DNA of 64,000 bases from CBDCRK01 sp965220955 (GTDB lineage: Bacteria > Desulfobacterota > Binatia > Bin18 > CBDCRK01), in NCBI GenBank assembly GCA_965220955.1, contig CBDCRK010000030.1, positions 124,001-188,000 of the forward strand, written 5' to 3'. Within the stretch, counting starts at the first letter, position 1. Each line of letters starts with the position of its first letter. The notes beneath the pieces are model-generated. The model was not told the DNA's origin. It searched no databases and saw only the letters and a list, made by a program, of their open reading frames with translations. Positions 6,927 to 15,332 of this stretch are shown one piece after another. The position numbers were made by a program, and so were the translations under genes.

Positions 6927-9887
6927 ATGAAAGCGACTACGTATACCGAGGTGCGGCAGAAGCTGGCAGCAACGATAGCAACAGCGCTGCTCCTCGCTGC
7001 CGCCGGAGCCGCAGAGTCGGCCCTCGCCGCTGACGCCGAGTCGTCGGAAGCCGATGCTGAGCCGTATGAATTGGGAGAGTTCGTCGTTACCGGTTCGCGC
7101 ATCCAGAAGGCAAACCTCTTCAGCTCCAGCCCGGTCATCCAGATTGAGGCCGAAGACCTGTCTTTCCAGGGCACCGTCCGGGTGGAGGACATGCTGCGCA
7201 CCCTGCCGCAGGTGTATTCCGGTCAGAACGCCAGCCAATCGAACGGCGCCACCGGCACCGCAACCCTGAATCTGCGCAACCTGGGCGCGGACCGCACCCT
7301 GGTGTTGGTCAACGGCCGGCGCTTGCCGGCCGGCTCGCCGCTGCAAGGGGGTGTCGGCGCCGATATCAACCAGATTCCGGGCGCGCTGATCAAGAGCGTT
7401 GAGGTGCTGACCGGCGGCTCCTCGGCCACCTACGGGTCCGATGCAGTCGCTGGCGTGGTCAACTTTCTGATGGTTGACGACTTTGAGGGCATCAAGCTGG
7501 ACTACCAGTTCAGCCAGTACCAGCACAACAACGGCAACGATAAGTGGCAGCGGATTGTCCGGGACGCCGGTTATGAGGTCGCCAAGGGCTCGGCATGGGA
7601 CGGTGATATCTCGAATATCTCGCTGATCATGGGGAAGAGCCTGGGCGAGGACCGCGGCAACATCACGGTCTACGGGACCTACCGTGATATTGACCCGGTG
7701 CTCCAGGCAAACCGCGATTACAGCTCGTGCGCCCTGAGCAACGACCTGACCAAGTGCTTTGGTTCGGCAACTCAGCCCCAGGGCACCTTTTCTGACTTTG
7801 GCTTGCTGCAAGGTCAAGGCTTGGAGAGCTTTGACTACAAGGTGGTGGGCAACCAGTTCGTACCCCGGCAGGGCACCCTGTTCAACTACGGTCCGTCAAA
7901 CTATTTTCAGCGTCCCGACAAGCGGTGGACCGCCGGCCTGTTTGCACACTACGACCTCCACGACCGTGTCGAGTCCTACACCGAGTTCATGTTTATGGAC
8001 AATCGCTCCGTAGCCCAGATTGCACCCTCGGGGGCGTTCTTTGTGACCGATACGCTGGGCTGCGGCAATCCATTTCTGTCCCAGCAACAGTTTGAAGCCC
8101 TGTGCGGCGCGTATGGGTTGACAAGAGATGACGCCCAGAACGTCTTTATCGGCCGGCGGAATGTCGAGGGCGGCAACCGGCAAAACGATCTGCGCCACAC
8201 CTCGTATCGTGGCGTGTTCGGGCTGCGCGGCGACCTCACTGATAGTTGGCGCTACGACCTGTACTACCAATACTCCGAGGTTCGCATGCAGAACACCTAC
8301 CTAAACGACCTGTCGATCACCCGAATCGGGCGGGCGCTGGACGCGGTACAAGACCCCGCAACAGGTCGGATCGTATGCCGTTCCGTTCTGGATGGTTCCG
8401 ACCCGAGCTGTGTACCCTGGAACATCTTTCGGGAGGGCGCGGTGACACAAGAGATGATCGACTACCTGGTATTGCCCTTGTCCGCCCGCGGGGCCACCGA
8501 CCAGACTGTTGTGTCCGGCTATATCGCCGGTCATCTCGGCGATTATGGCATCCGCTCGCCATTCGCCGCCACCGGCCTGGACGTAGTCTTGGGCGGTGAA
8601 TACCGTGACGACAATCTCAAATTCAAACCCGACCGGGCCTACCGCAGCGGCGATGGAGCCGGACAGGGCGGTGCCAGCCTGCCTGTCAGCGGAGGGTCCG
8701 ATGTGACGGAATTCTTCATCGAAGCCGGTATCCCGCTGATCGAAGGCGCACCCTTTGCGGAAGAACTGGGACTGGATGGAGGCTATCGCTATTCCGACTA
8801 CGATTACGGCGAGCAGACCAATACCTTTGGCGTCCGCGCGGGGTGGGCCATCAATGCCGACCTCAGGCTGCGGGCCAGTTTCCAGCGGGCGATTCGCGGC
8901 CCGAATGTGCGGGAACGCTTCCTGCCGCAGGGCTTCAACCTGTTCGAGATGAACGCCGACCCGTGTGCCGGTCCCGTCACGAGCGGTAGGACGGTTGAAG
9001 GCCGCAGCTTTGAGGAATGCGCCCGCAGCGGCGTGACCGCTACCCAGTTCGGCAATATCGAAAATTCACCGGCTGCCCAGTACAACTTTCTGCAAGGCGG
9101 CAACCCGAACCTGGCGCCGGAGGAATCGGATACCTACTCCTTCGGCCTGGTGTGGACGCCTGGCTTTATCCTAGGGTTCAACTTCAGCTTGGACTACTAT
9201 TCGATCGAGATCCGCAAAGGCATCAGCACCTTGACGCCGGAGTTCATCCTCAATGAATGTCTGGACGGCAACACATCGCAGTGCGCCAAGGTCAGACGCG
9301 GGCGGAGCGGCGACCTGTGGCTGGGCTCCAACGTTGACAACAGCGGCCACATTGTGTCCCTGCTGGACAACCTGGCCATAGAGAAAGTACAAGGCTACGA
9401 CATCACCGCCGGCTATGACCTCGGTATCGGCCGCTGGGGGAGGCTGAGCTTCAGCGACATCCTGTCGATCACCTCCACCTGGGACCAGCAGGAGTTGCGA
9501 GAAGCGCAGAAGGTAGACTGCGCTGGCAACTGGGGTGCCACCTGCGGTTTTCCGACCCCGGATATTCGGAACAATCTGCGCGCCACCTGGGTGACACCGT
9601 GGGGGGTACGGCCCAGTCTCATGTGGCGTTACATCAGCAGCGTCGAAGATCTCAACTCCACCCAGGTCGATCTCGGCGCACGGCACTACCTCGATCTGGC
9701 CGCGATCTGGAATTACAATGACTACACCAGCATCCGTGTCGGCGTAAACAACCTGTTCGATAAGGCCCCGCCGCTTGCGGGCAATGCGGCAGGGCCCTTC
9801 ATCGCCGGCAACGGCAACACCTTCCCCGGCCTGTACGACGCCCTGGGCCGCTACTGGTTCGCGGGGGTGAGCGTCGGCTTCTCGTAG
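6927..9887 (+). CDS. TonB-dependent outer-membrane receptor
   Basis: Energy-coupled importer of the outer membrane; the ligand is unknown. The 986-residue product starts with a basic N-terminus and a hydrophobic signal ending near AESALAAD, then a TonB-box-like EFVVTGSRI. The plug domain (about 60-190) contains LRNLGADRTLVLVNGRR and GSSATYGSDAVAGVVNF. The rest is a 22-strand type barrel ending in aromatic FAGVSVGFS. ATG 6927 is chosen because the signal peptide begins there, although the frame is open upstream. The gene is visibly GC-richer than the catabolic region. It converges on an M4 protease, which hints at a protein- or peptide-scavenging pair. Confidence 0.92.
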   Translation: MKATTYTEVRQKLAATIATALLLAAAGAAESALAADAESSEADAEPYELGEFVVTGSRIQKANLFSSSPVIQIEAEDLSFQGTVRVEDMLRTLPQVYSGQNASQSNGATGTATLNLRNLGADRTLVLVNGRRLPAGSPLQGGVGADINQIPGALIKSVEVLTGGSSATYGSDAVAGVVNFLMVDDFEGIKLDYQFSQYQHNNGNDKWQRIVRDAGYEVAKGSAWDGDISNISLIMGKSLGEDRGNITVYGTYRDIDPVLQANRDYSSCALSNDLTKCFGSATQPQGTFSDFGLLQGQGLESFDYKVVGNQFVPRQGTLFNYGPSNYFQRPDKRWTAGLFAHYDLHDRVESYTEFMFMDNRSVAQIAPSGAFFVTDTLGCGNPFLSQQQFEALCGAYGLTRDDAQNVFIGRRNVEGGNRQNDLRHTSYRGVFGLRGDLTDSWRYDLYYQYSEVRMQNTYLNDLSITRIGRALDAVQDPATGRIVCRSVLDGSDPSCVPWNIFREGAVTQEMIDYLVLPLSARGATDQTVVSGYIAGHLGDYGIRSPFAATGLDVVLGGEYRDDNLKFKPDRAYRSGDGAGQGGASLPVSGGSDVTEFFIEAGIPLIEGAPFAEELGLDGGYRYSDYDYGEQTNTFGVRAGWAINADLRLRASFQRAIRGPNVRERFLPQGFNLFEMNADPCAGPVTSGRTVEGRSFEECARSGVTATQFGNIENSPAAQYNFLQGGNPNLAPEESDTYSFGLVWTPGFILGFNFSLDYYSIEIRKGISTLTPEFILNECLDGNTSQCAKVRRGRSGDLWLGSNVDNSGHIVSLLDNLAIEKVQGYDITAGYDLGIGRWGRLSFSDILSITSTWDQQELREAQKVDCAGNWGATCGFPTPDIRNNLRATWVTPWGVRPSLMWRYISSVEDLNSTQVDLGARHYLDLAAIWNYNDYTSIRVGVNNLFDKAPPLAGNAAGPFIAGNGNTFPGLYDALGRYWFAGVSVGFS

Positions 9888-9957
9888 CCGCCCAACACTG
9901 CTCTTAAGGGGTGAACATACTCTTTCCCCAGGGTGGTCACGGTCGCATTTGCCGCTC

Positions 9958-12900
9958 TCACCGCTCCGCACCGCGCAGGAACTCTGTTCCCAGGGTGGTC
10001 ACGGTAAACGTGGCGCTGTCGAACTCCACCCCATCGGCAATGGCACGCACCGTATGCGTGCCATTGCCCAGCAGATTCCAGTTGAACGGCAGGCCAAAGC
10101 CGTTATTGCTATCGCCGCAGACGCTCGTCGTATCGCGCCGCTCGGTCCCATACGTAGCCGGAAGTCGGGTCGTCCCGTTAATTTCAATCTCTACCCTGGA
10201 CACTTCGAGACGGCCCGGAATATACGGCTGCAAAATGTTCACCACGTACATATCTCGGTCCAGTTCATCCATGGTCTGGGTGAGCGGAACAGGAACCCAG
10301 GGGGAACCGTCCTGATTGCTCACGGTCGCGCCTGGCTCGACATCGATGGTGATCCTTGGCGGGATGACTGTGCCTTCCGGGCTGCGCGGTGGTGGCGACA
10401 GGGTGCTTTTTGACAAACCGATAATGGTCCAGCTCAGTCGCACGTTGCCGATGTCGATAGTGAATATCCCGCGCTCGCCCAGAAGTGTCTCGTAAAACTC
10501 TGTTCGATCGTACCCGTCGTTATCCACGTAAGAAATCGTGAAACGTCGGACTTGGTCAATAACTTCCTGAACGGGCGTCTGGCCCGTGATATGCGTTCCG
10601 TTCGTTGAGCCGGTCCGCGCCCACCAGTTCCCCCGGTTATCTACCGATGACTCGCTGTGCTCGAGCGCATTGTAAAAATACCGCTCGGCAACTTCGGGCA
10701 CGGCGGGGGGTGGGGGTTCTCCCCCTGGTCCGGTGATACACACCCAGCCGGAGAACAGCCCGATACCGCTCTGAAATGAGCCCGGGGAAGGATTCTCCAA
10801 CCTGCCAGTTAAGCCCGGTCGTGATGGGCGGCGGCGGTAGATGACACCCATCTCGGCATTTTCCAGCCACATTGATGATCGACCTTGGATTGGCGTAAGA
10901 CGGTTGGCGTCCAACGGTTGCCTGACCAGGAAAACCCAGGGTGAAACACTCGGGTCGCGTTGTGAGTACACCAGCGCCGTATCGTCACCCGTATACCCGG
11001 GCACGCCAAAGCCGCCCTCCACTGTCGCAATCTTCTCCATATCTCCGGTACTCAGCTTGGCAGTATAGACCGTCGATTGATTCCGAGTCTCGTCAAAGAC
11101 GTCAAAGGTCAGAAAGTTATCGCTGGTCTGACCCAAGGCTGGAAAGGCAATATGAAAGCCGCGTCTGGGTGGAATCAGAGGGAAGCCCCTGCCCGTTTGT
11201 AGATGCAAGGCGTACAGGCTCCACTGGCTGCGCTGGATCAGATAATCCTCATCGCCGCTGACGGTCGCCGCACTCAGGGCGTCGTAGATGAGCCACTGTC
11301 CGTCTGCTGTGAAATTGATAGTACTCGCGTAGGGGAGGGTGTCGGGTGCGGGACCAGTATATGCAAAAGGGGTGAGCAGGAAGGTTCGCTGCTCCCCGGT
11401 TTCTATATTAACAATGGTGATCGTGTTATCCGGGTTGCCCAGCTCATTCAGCAGGATCAAGCCAAACAACCGACCGTCGGGGGACATGGCAGCCGCAGCA
11501 ACAGGGTCGGGAGACTCAAGACACCGTTGTTCATTGCCATCGGTTGCAATGAGGCAGAGGTCGTTTTCGGCATTGACAAAGACTGCCAAACCGCCATCAC
11601 GGGAGACAGAGGGACGTGCGCGGGCCACGATGTCCTCAACCAGTTGGACCCCTTGTTCCCCGTCGCCTTGGGCGGCCTCCCGCCGGCCCAGCCGGAACTG
11701 GCCCAGGACATCTCGATACACAAAGAGGGTGGCATCTGGCCCGCGAACGCCGGGGATATCCGGCGGGTCTGGAGTGGGACCGTCGGAAATCTCGACGGTA
11801 TCAAACGCTTCGGCTACTTTGGCTACTTTCCGGTCTTTATCTGGGTCCTCCTTAAAGATGTCTTCCGCGGCCTGAATACAAGCCAGGCGGGCGTCAATAA
11901 ACTGCGAGTTCTGGACCAGATAAACGGTCAGCGCACGGTAGAAAATCCGCTCGGCAGCGCGCAGGCCAATGGCTCCATCGAGACCCTCCGCAAGCAGATA
12001 AAAGGCCCGGTTGATAATACTGCTATTGATGTGAACGCCGCCGTTGTCTTCCCGAATATGAAAAAACTCGCTCATTTTCGTCGGATACGGGCGACCGAAA
12101 TGAGTGAGGAAAGCCCCGGGGTCCTTCAGATTGCGGATCGGGCGGCCCAGGTCCGGGCCGCCGCCGCCAGAGGCTGGGAGGCCCAGGTCTTGGCCGGTAA
12201 TCCAGTCCGGCCTGCCCTCGGTCCAGGCTTCGATCATTTCGCCGAAGATGTCGGCAAACGCCTCGTTCAGCGCGCCGGGCTGGTCTTGATAGAGCAGATT
12301 CGCCGAATGCTCGATGACCCCGTGGGTCAGCTCGTGGCCCACTATGTCCAGCGCTCCGGCAAACGGACGACCATCGCCAAATACGAGAAGATTCGTGCCA
12401 GGGCTCCAGAACGCATTCTTATAGTTCTGACCATAACGGACAATCGCATGAATCGACGCGCCATCATCCTCCCCATCATCGTCAACATCATTGTCAAATG
12501 ACTTCCGGCCGTGCCGATGCCAATAATAGTCGTAGACCCGAGACAAATTATACGAAGCGCTGACCGCATCGGGCAGCCAAGAGTACGGAGGGTCCACTTT
12601 CTCAGGGTCCTTCTGACAAACGACAGGAGCGCCGATGAGAATTTCCTGGTTCTGCGCATCGCGAACCCAAATAGCACCGCGCTGAATCCAACCGTGCCAA
12701 CCCTGAGCTGCCGGATCGAACATATTTTTACTGGTATCAATCATCCAGCGAATGGAGTCTTGCTGCCATACATCGAGCGGCAGAGGAACGTAAAACAGAT
12801 CAACAAAACCATTACTGGCCGGGACATGGACACGCCGGGGCGAGCCATTGAAACCAACCATGCACTCCTCCCAGTGGGCTTGGTGCATGACTTGATTATA

Positions 12901-13782
12901 GGCCGTCAACTCGTCTCCATTTTCCGCATCAATGACCACCAGCCAATGGGAGGTCAAATCGATGGCCAACTCCAGCTTCCAGGCCAGCCGGGGCGGGGTG
13001 TTGCCTGGAGCATAGACGATGAGTTCGGAGGAGGTGACTTCGGCTTCCGCACCGTCGGGCAGCGCAGTCCGGGCGTACTCGACCGCGGTCGCTTCGTCGA
13101 GGACAGGAACAGTGTCGACTTTCTTTGGAGTGGGCACGAACGCCCCATTCAGCAAATCTACATGTCCGTTCGGATCAAGATGAACAATCAACTCAGCCGG
13201 CCACACGGACAGACCGTTATACGTCTGGTCAAAACGCAGATGGGTCCGGCCCAGGTCGTCGGTATGCTGACGGGTCAGTTCGAGTTCAGCGTGAGGGTCG
13301 TCGAGGCGGAGCAGACCTCGATTCGCTTCGAGAAATGTTCTGGCGGTTGTGAGATGAGAGGCGCTTCCTGTGGCGAAACCGTACTGGGCGCGCTCCAGCA
13401 CCTGGCCCTTGATCTGGCGTGGCGTTCCAACCGGAGAACGGAGCCGAACTGAGACAGTGCCTTGGTTGCGAGTCCGCAGTTGGGACAGCACCTTACTCTG
13501 TCTCGGAGTGAGCTGAGCTGTCGTCCGTTGTGCCGCCGCTTGAAGGCTGGACACACGCTGGCGGAGACGCTCGGCCAACTGTGTCGCACGCGGGTCCGGG
13601 TCGGTCTCTAAGGACTCGCTCGCCGGAGCAAGCGCGTTGGGCTGAGCTAAGGGATGAAGATACAATGCCGGCGTATTGCCACCGGCCAGATTCCAGCTCA
13701 GCAGGAAAATCGTCAGGAGAACGATTGTACAGCCGAATGCTTTTCTCAGTTGTCTCTGAGGGTGTTTCCGACGAGCAGTCAT
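9958..13782 (-). CDS. Multidomain M4 (thermolysin-type) metalloprotease
   Basis: Secreted zinc endopeptidase of 1274 residues. It has an N-terminal hydrophobic signal (about 15-34), an FTP/PepSY propeptide (about 90-300), and the M4 catalytic domain with HELTH at 483-487 and the third ligand and active-site helix in GALNEAFADIF. This is followed by a region of WD/TolB-like beta-propeller repeats (about 720-1000, for example DNDLCLIATDG-type strands). A C-terminal Ig-like module ends in HTVRAIADG and TVTTLGTEFL. Typical thermolysins are about half this length, so the C-terminal additions are notable. The ATG at 13782 lies inside a 22-bp sequence that is repeated at 14568. The 70-base gap to the receptor gene suggests a shared terminator zone. 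Confidence 0.9.
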   Translation of the reverse strand: MTARRKHPQRQLRKAFGCTIVLLTIFLLSWNLAGGNTPALYLHPLAQPNALAPASESLETDPDPRATQLAERLRQRVSSLQAAAQRTTAQLTPRQSKVLSQLRTRNQGTVSVRLRSPVGTPRQIKGQVLERAQYGFATGSASHLTTARTFLEANRGLLRLDDPHAELELTRQHTDDLGRTHLRFDQTYNGLSVWPAELIVHLDPNGHVDLLNGAFVPTPKKVDTVPVLDEATAVEYARTALPDGAEAEVTSSELIVYAPGNTPPRLAWKLELAIDLTSHWLVVIDAENGDELTAYNQVMHQAHWEECMVGFNGSPRRVHVPASNGFVDLFYVPLPLDVWQQDSIRWMIDTSKNMFDPAAQGWHGWIQRGAIWVRDAQNQEILIGAPVVCQKDPEKVDPPYSWLPDAVSASYNLSRVYDYYWHRHGRKSFDNDVDDDGEDDGASIHAIVRYGQNYKNAFWSPGTNLLVFGDGRPFAGALDIVGHELTHGVIEHSANLLYQDQPGALNEAFADIFGEMIEAWTEGRPDWITGQDLGLPASGGGGPDLGRPIRNLKDPGAFLTHFGRPYPTKMSEFFHIREDNGGVHINSSIINRAFYLLAEGLDGAIGLRAAERIFYRALTVYLVQNSQFIDARLACIQAAEDIFKEDPDKDRKVAKVAEAFDTVEISDGPTPDPPDIPGVRGPDATLFVYRDVLGQFRLGRREAAQGDGEQGVQLVEDIVARARPSVSRDGGLAVFVNAENDLCLIATDGNEQRCLESPDPVAAAAMSPDGRLFGLILLNELGNPDNTITIVNIETGEQRTFLLTPFAYTGPAPDTLPYASTINFTADGQWLIYDALSAATVSGDEDYLIQRSQWSLYALHLQTGRGFPLIPPRRGFHIAFPALGQTSDNFLTFDVFDETRNQSTVYTAKLSTGDMEKIATVEGGFGVPGYTGDDTALVYSQRDPSVSPWVFLVRQPLDANRLTPIQGRSSMWLENAEMGVIYRRRPSRPGLTGRLENPSPGSFQSGIGLFSGWVCITGPGGEPPPPAVPEVAERYFYNALEHSESSVDNRGNWWARTGSTNGTHITGQTPVQEVIDQVRRFTISYVDNDGYDRTEFYETLLGERGIFTIDIGNVRLSWTIIGLSKSTLSPPPRSPEGTVIPPRITIDVEPGATVSNQDGSPWVPVPLTQTMDELDRDMYVVNILQPYIPGRLEVSRVEIEINGTTRLPATYGTERRDTTSVCGDSNNGFGLPFNWNLLGNGTHTVRAIADGVEFDSATFTVTTLGTEFLRGAER

Positions 13783-13800
13783 AGCCTTGTATTATTGTCT
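13779..13800. repeat. 22-bp repeat, copy 1 (copy 2 at 14568-14589)
   Basis: The 22 bases that include the protease start codon and its upstream leader occur again, identical, at 14568-14589. The second copy marks the point where a small AbrB-type gene is cut off. The two copies are in the same orientation, and between them lie protease-propeptide fragments, so this is probably a footprint of duplication or recombination. Confidence 0.7.
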
Positions 13801-13804
13801 GCTC

Positions 13805-13849
13805 GGTAGTAGCTCAGTTTGAAAAATTCTGACCAGGAAAAACAATGGC
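13805..13849. mobile_element. Single end related to the 2026-2095 MITE
   Basis: Begins GGTAGTAGCTCAGTTTGA and matches 32 of 45 bases of the left end of the element at 2026, with the first 18 bases even closer to that element's right end. No matching opposite end was found nearby, so this looks like a solo or truncated copy. It lies just upstream of the metalloprotease start. Confidence 0.5.
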
Positions 13850-13913
13850 TTGCCTGCGCTCTTCCTGTCATGCATACTGTTCGCATCCTAAAGACCCCTA
13901 TCCGAGACCGCCT

Positions 13914-14198
13914 TTATCTGTCAATGTCCCTCCGGCTGGTGCCTTTCTGTATGACTGACAGCTTCTGCAATACCTCGCCCGTCTGAGCATCAACCATGAC
14001 CTCCCACCCCTCGGCCACACTGAAGAGAGCCTGGACGCGATAGGCCAGACGTGGAGCTTTGCCTTCCGCCGCAAAAATCACGAGTTCAGCCCGACATGTG
14101 AGGCACTCCGCGAGGGGTTTCCCCAGATGGTCAGCGGCCCGTTGCAGCGCATACTCCTCAGTACTCGCTCGAACGCCCTCAAGCGCTTCGTCAGGCAT
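13914..14198 (-). pseudogene. M4-protease propeptide (PepSY) fragment
   Basis: The 94-codon frame ends in PRLAYRVQALF...WEVMVDAQTGEVL, which matches the PepSY region of the neighbouring protease (PRLAWKLEL...WLVVIDAENGDEL). No catalytic domain follows and the frame ends soon after, so this is a remnant of a second protease gene and not a free-standing protein. A more damaged copy of the same stretch lies at 14593-14736. Confidence 0.65.
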
Positions 14199-14463
14199 CG
14201 ACAGCAGCGACCGCGCGGGCGAAAGGATGTTCAGTAGGCGCGTGACTGGTGGGCTTTGTCTTTCTTCCGCTTTCCTGTGCGGCTCGGTCCAACCACGTCA
14301 ACACCGATCAATAAACGGCGTCATAAAGTGTAGGTTGACAGATGAAATGGAAATCTTTGACAAGGTTTTGGAAACCCCTTGACAGAAAATGCCTTTCTTA
14401 TATTTCAGTATATACTGATTATTAAGAATAACTAGAAAATTCTAATACAGCGAGGCGATGCCA

Positions 14464-14604
14464 ATGGCAAGAAAAGGTAAGGGTGGCAGTCATTATATGC
14501 CGGATATGCCGGCTGGCGGGGAAATGGGCTGCAGCTGTAAGGTGGAGTCTCTAATCAGCGTGGACGATCATAGCCTTGTATTATTGTCTTCTCTGTATGG
14601 TTGA
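14464..14604 (+). pseudogene. Truncated AbrB/SpoVT-fold protein with Cys-rich start
   Basis: The ATG at 14464 follows GAGG with 8-base spacing. The 46-residue frame has a Gly/Lys/Met-rich start, then a CSCKVESLISVDD segment that matches the beginning of the SpoVT/AbrB DNA-binding domain in proteins such as those associated with HgcAB and corrinoid enzymes. Right after ISVDD the sequence turns into the repeat at 14568, so the expected 'RGQMVLP' half of the fold is missing. The gene was probably cut by the duplication. It remains possible that the short peptide is made. Confidence 0.5.
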
Positions 14605-14736
14605 CAGTTTTTGTAATACCTCGCCCGTCTGAGCATCAACCATGACCTCCCACCCCAGGAGAGCGCTGGCCTCTCGGCCACACTCAGGAGAGCCAGGACG
14701 CGATAGGCCAGACGTGGAGCTTTGCCTTCCGCAAAA
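14568..14736. repeat. Repeat copy 2 with degenerate protease-propeptide fragment
   Basis: Bases 14568-14589 repeat 13779-13800. Bases 14593-14736 then repeat, with an internal extra segment of about 20 bases, the minus-strand PepSY fragment at about 13949-14068 (shared runs such as AATACCTCGCCCGTCTGAGC). Two pieces that are 150 bases apart in the first copy are adjacent here, so the second copy has lost the intervening bases, including the MITE-like end. Confidence 0.65.
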
Positions 14737-14741
14737 TCCTT

Positions 14742-15236
14742 TCATTTGTCAAATGCTTTGATGGCCTCGGCCCGTGCCCAGGTCCATGTGGTGACGCGTG
14801 CCGGTTGGCCATGTATGCTCAATGACCCCACAGCAAAAGCGCTCATTGAGCACCATAACCTGTGGTGACGGTGCCGGTTGGCCATCTCTTTGAGAAAGGC
14901 CGCAATCTCCGGTGGTGGGTCGAGAGCAAGCGCTTGCTCGACTTTACGCGCGGTCCAGGCCTGCCCCCGAGAGAGAAGGTTCATCTGATCGTGGAGGCTG
15001 TCAAGGTTTAAGACCTTCTCGGCAAAGTCGCCGGTCTTGGTTGATGGGATACCGCCGTGGTCATGGATCAGCTGTTCTAGGGAGGTGCAGTCTTTTACCT
15101 CAACCTCGCTAAAATACTGAAAGAGGGATTTGACCTCGGGATCCGCGGTTTCCTCACTCATGCCCCGGAGCGCCTCGACCCCTGCCCGTTCGGCTTCCAG
15201 GAGGAGGTTAAGAAGATCTTCAAGTTCCTTTTTCAT
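14742..15236 (-). CDS. DUF6306-like ferritin-fold helical protein
   Basis: Predicted four-helix protein of 164 residues. The N-terminal part (KKELEDLLNLLLEAERAG, EETADPEVKSLFQYF, CTSLEQLIHDHGG) fits the DUF6306 family of small ferritin-like proteins; the function is unknown. The ATG at 15236 is preceded by a modest site (GATAGGA). The last 40 or so residues, after EMANRHRHH, do not look like the family and are read through a direct repeat (14787-14812 and 14861-14885), so the C-terminus has probably been rewritten by a small duplication. It does not share a promoter with the transporter gene 97 bases upstream with any certainty. Confidence 0.65.
   Translation of the reverse strand: MKKELEDLLNLLLEAERAGVEALRGMSEETADPEVKSLFQYFSEVEVKDCTSLEQLIHDHGGIPSTKTGDFAEKVLNLDSLHDQMNLLSRGQAWTARKVEQALALDPPPEIAAFLKEMANRHRHHRLWCSMSAFAVGSLSIHGQPARVTTWTWARAEAIKAFDK
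14787..14885. repeat. 25-bp direct repeat at the 3' end of the DUF6306 gene
   Basis: TGTGGTGACGCGTGCCGGTT... (14787-14812) recurs at 14861-14885 with one base missing. The copies are 74 bases apart and lie in the unusual C-terminal codons of the minus-strand gene. One missing base puts the two copies in different frames. Confidence 0.6.
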
Positions 15237-15332
15237 AACAGTCCTATCTTGGCTCAGCATATGCCCCTTCGTCAAACCCCTGCGGATAGGGACAGGGATA
15301 GAGGCTGCTAGCTGGACCTGTTTACATGGCGG

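Noticed and set aside
6924..7817. A 297-codon minus-strand frame opposite the TonB receptor
   Set aside because: It has no family pattern and lies wholly opposite a well-supported receptor gene; GC-rich genes commonly give such open antisense frames.
9171..9971. A 266-codon minus-strand frame opposite the end of the receptor
   Set aside because: No recognisable motif or ribosome binding site, and opposite the beta-barrel codons.
11203..13452. Two long plus-strand frames (432 and 313 codons) opposite the M4 protease
   Set aside because: They mirror a protease with HELTH and PepSY motifs on the minus strand and show no domain of their own.
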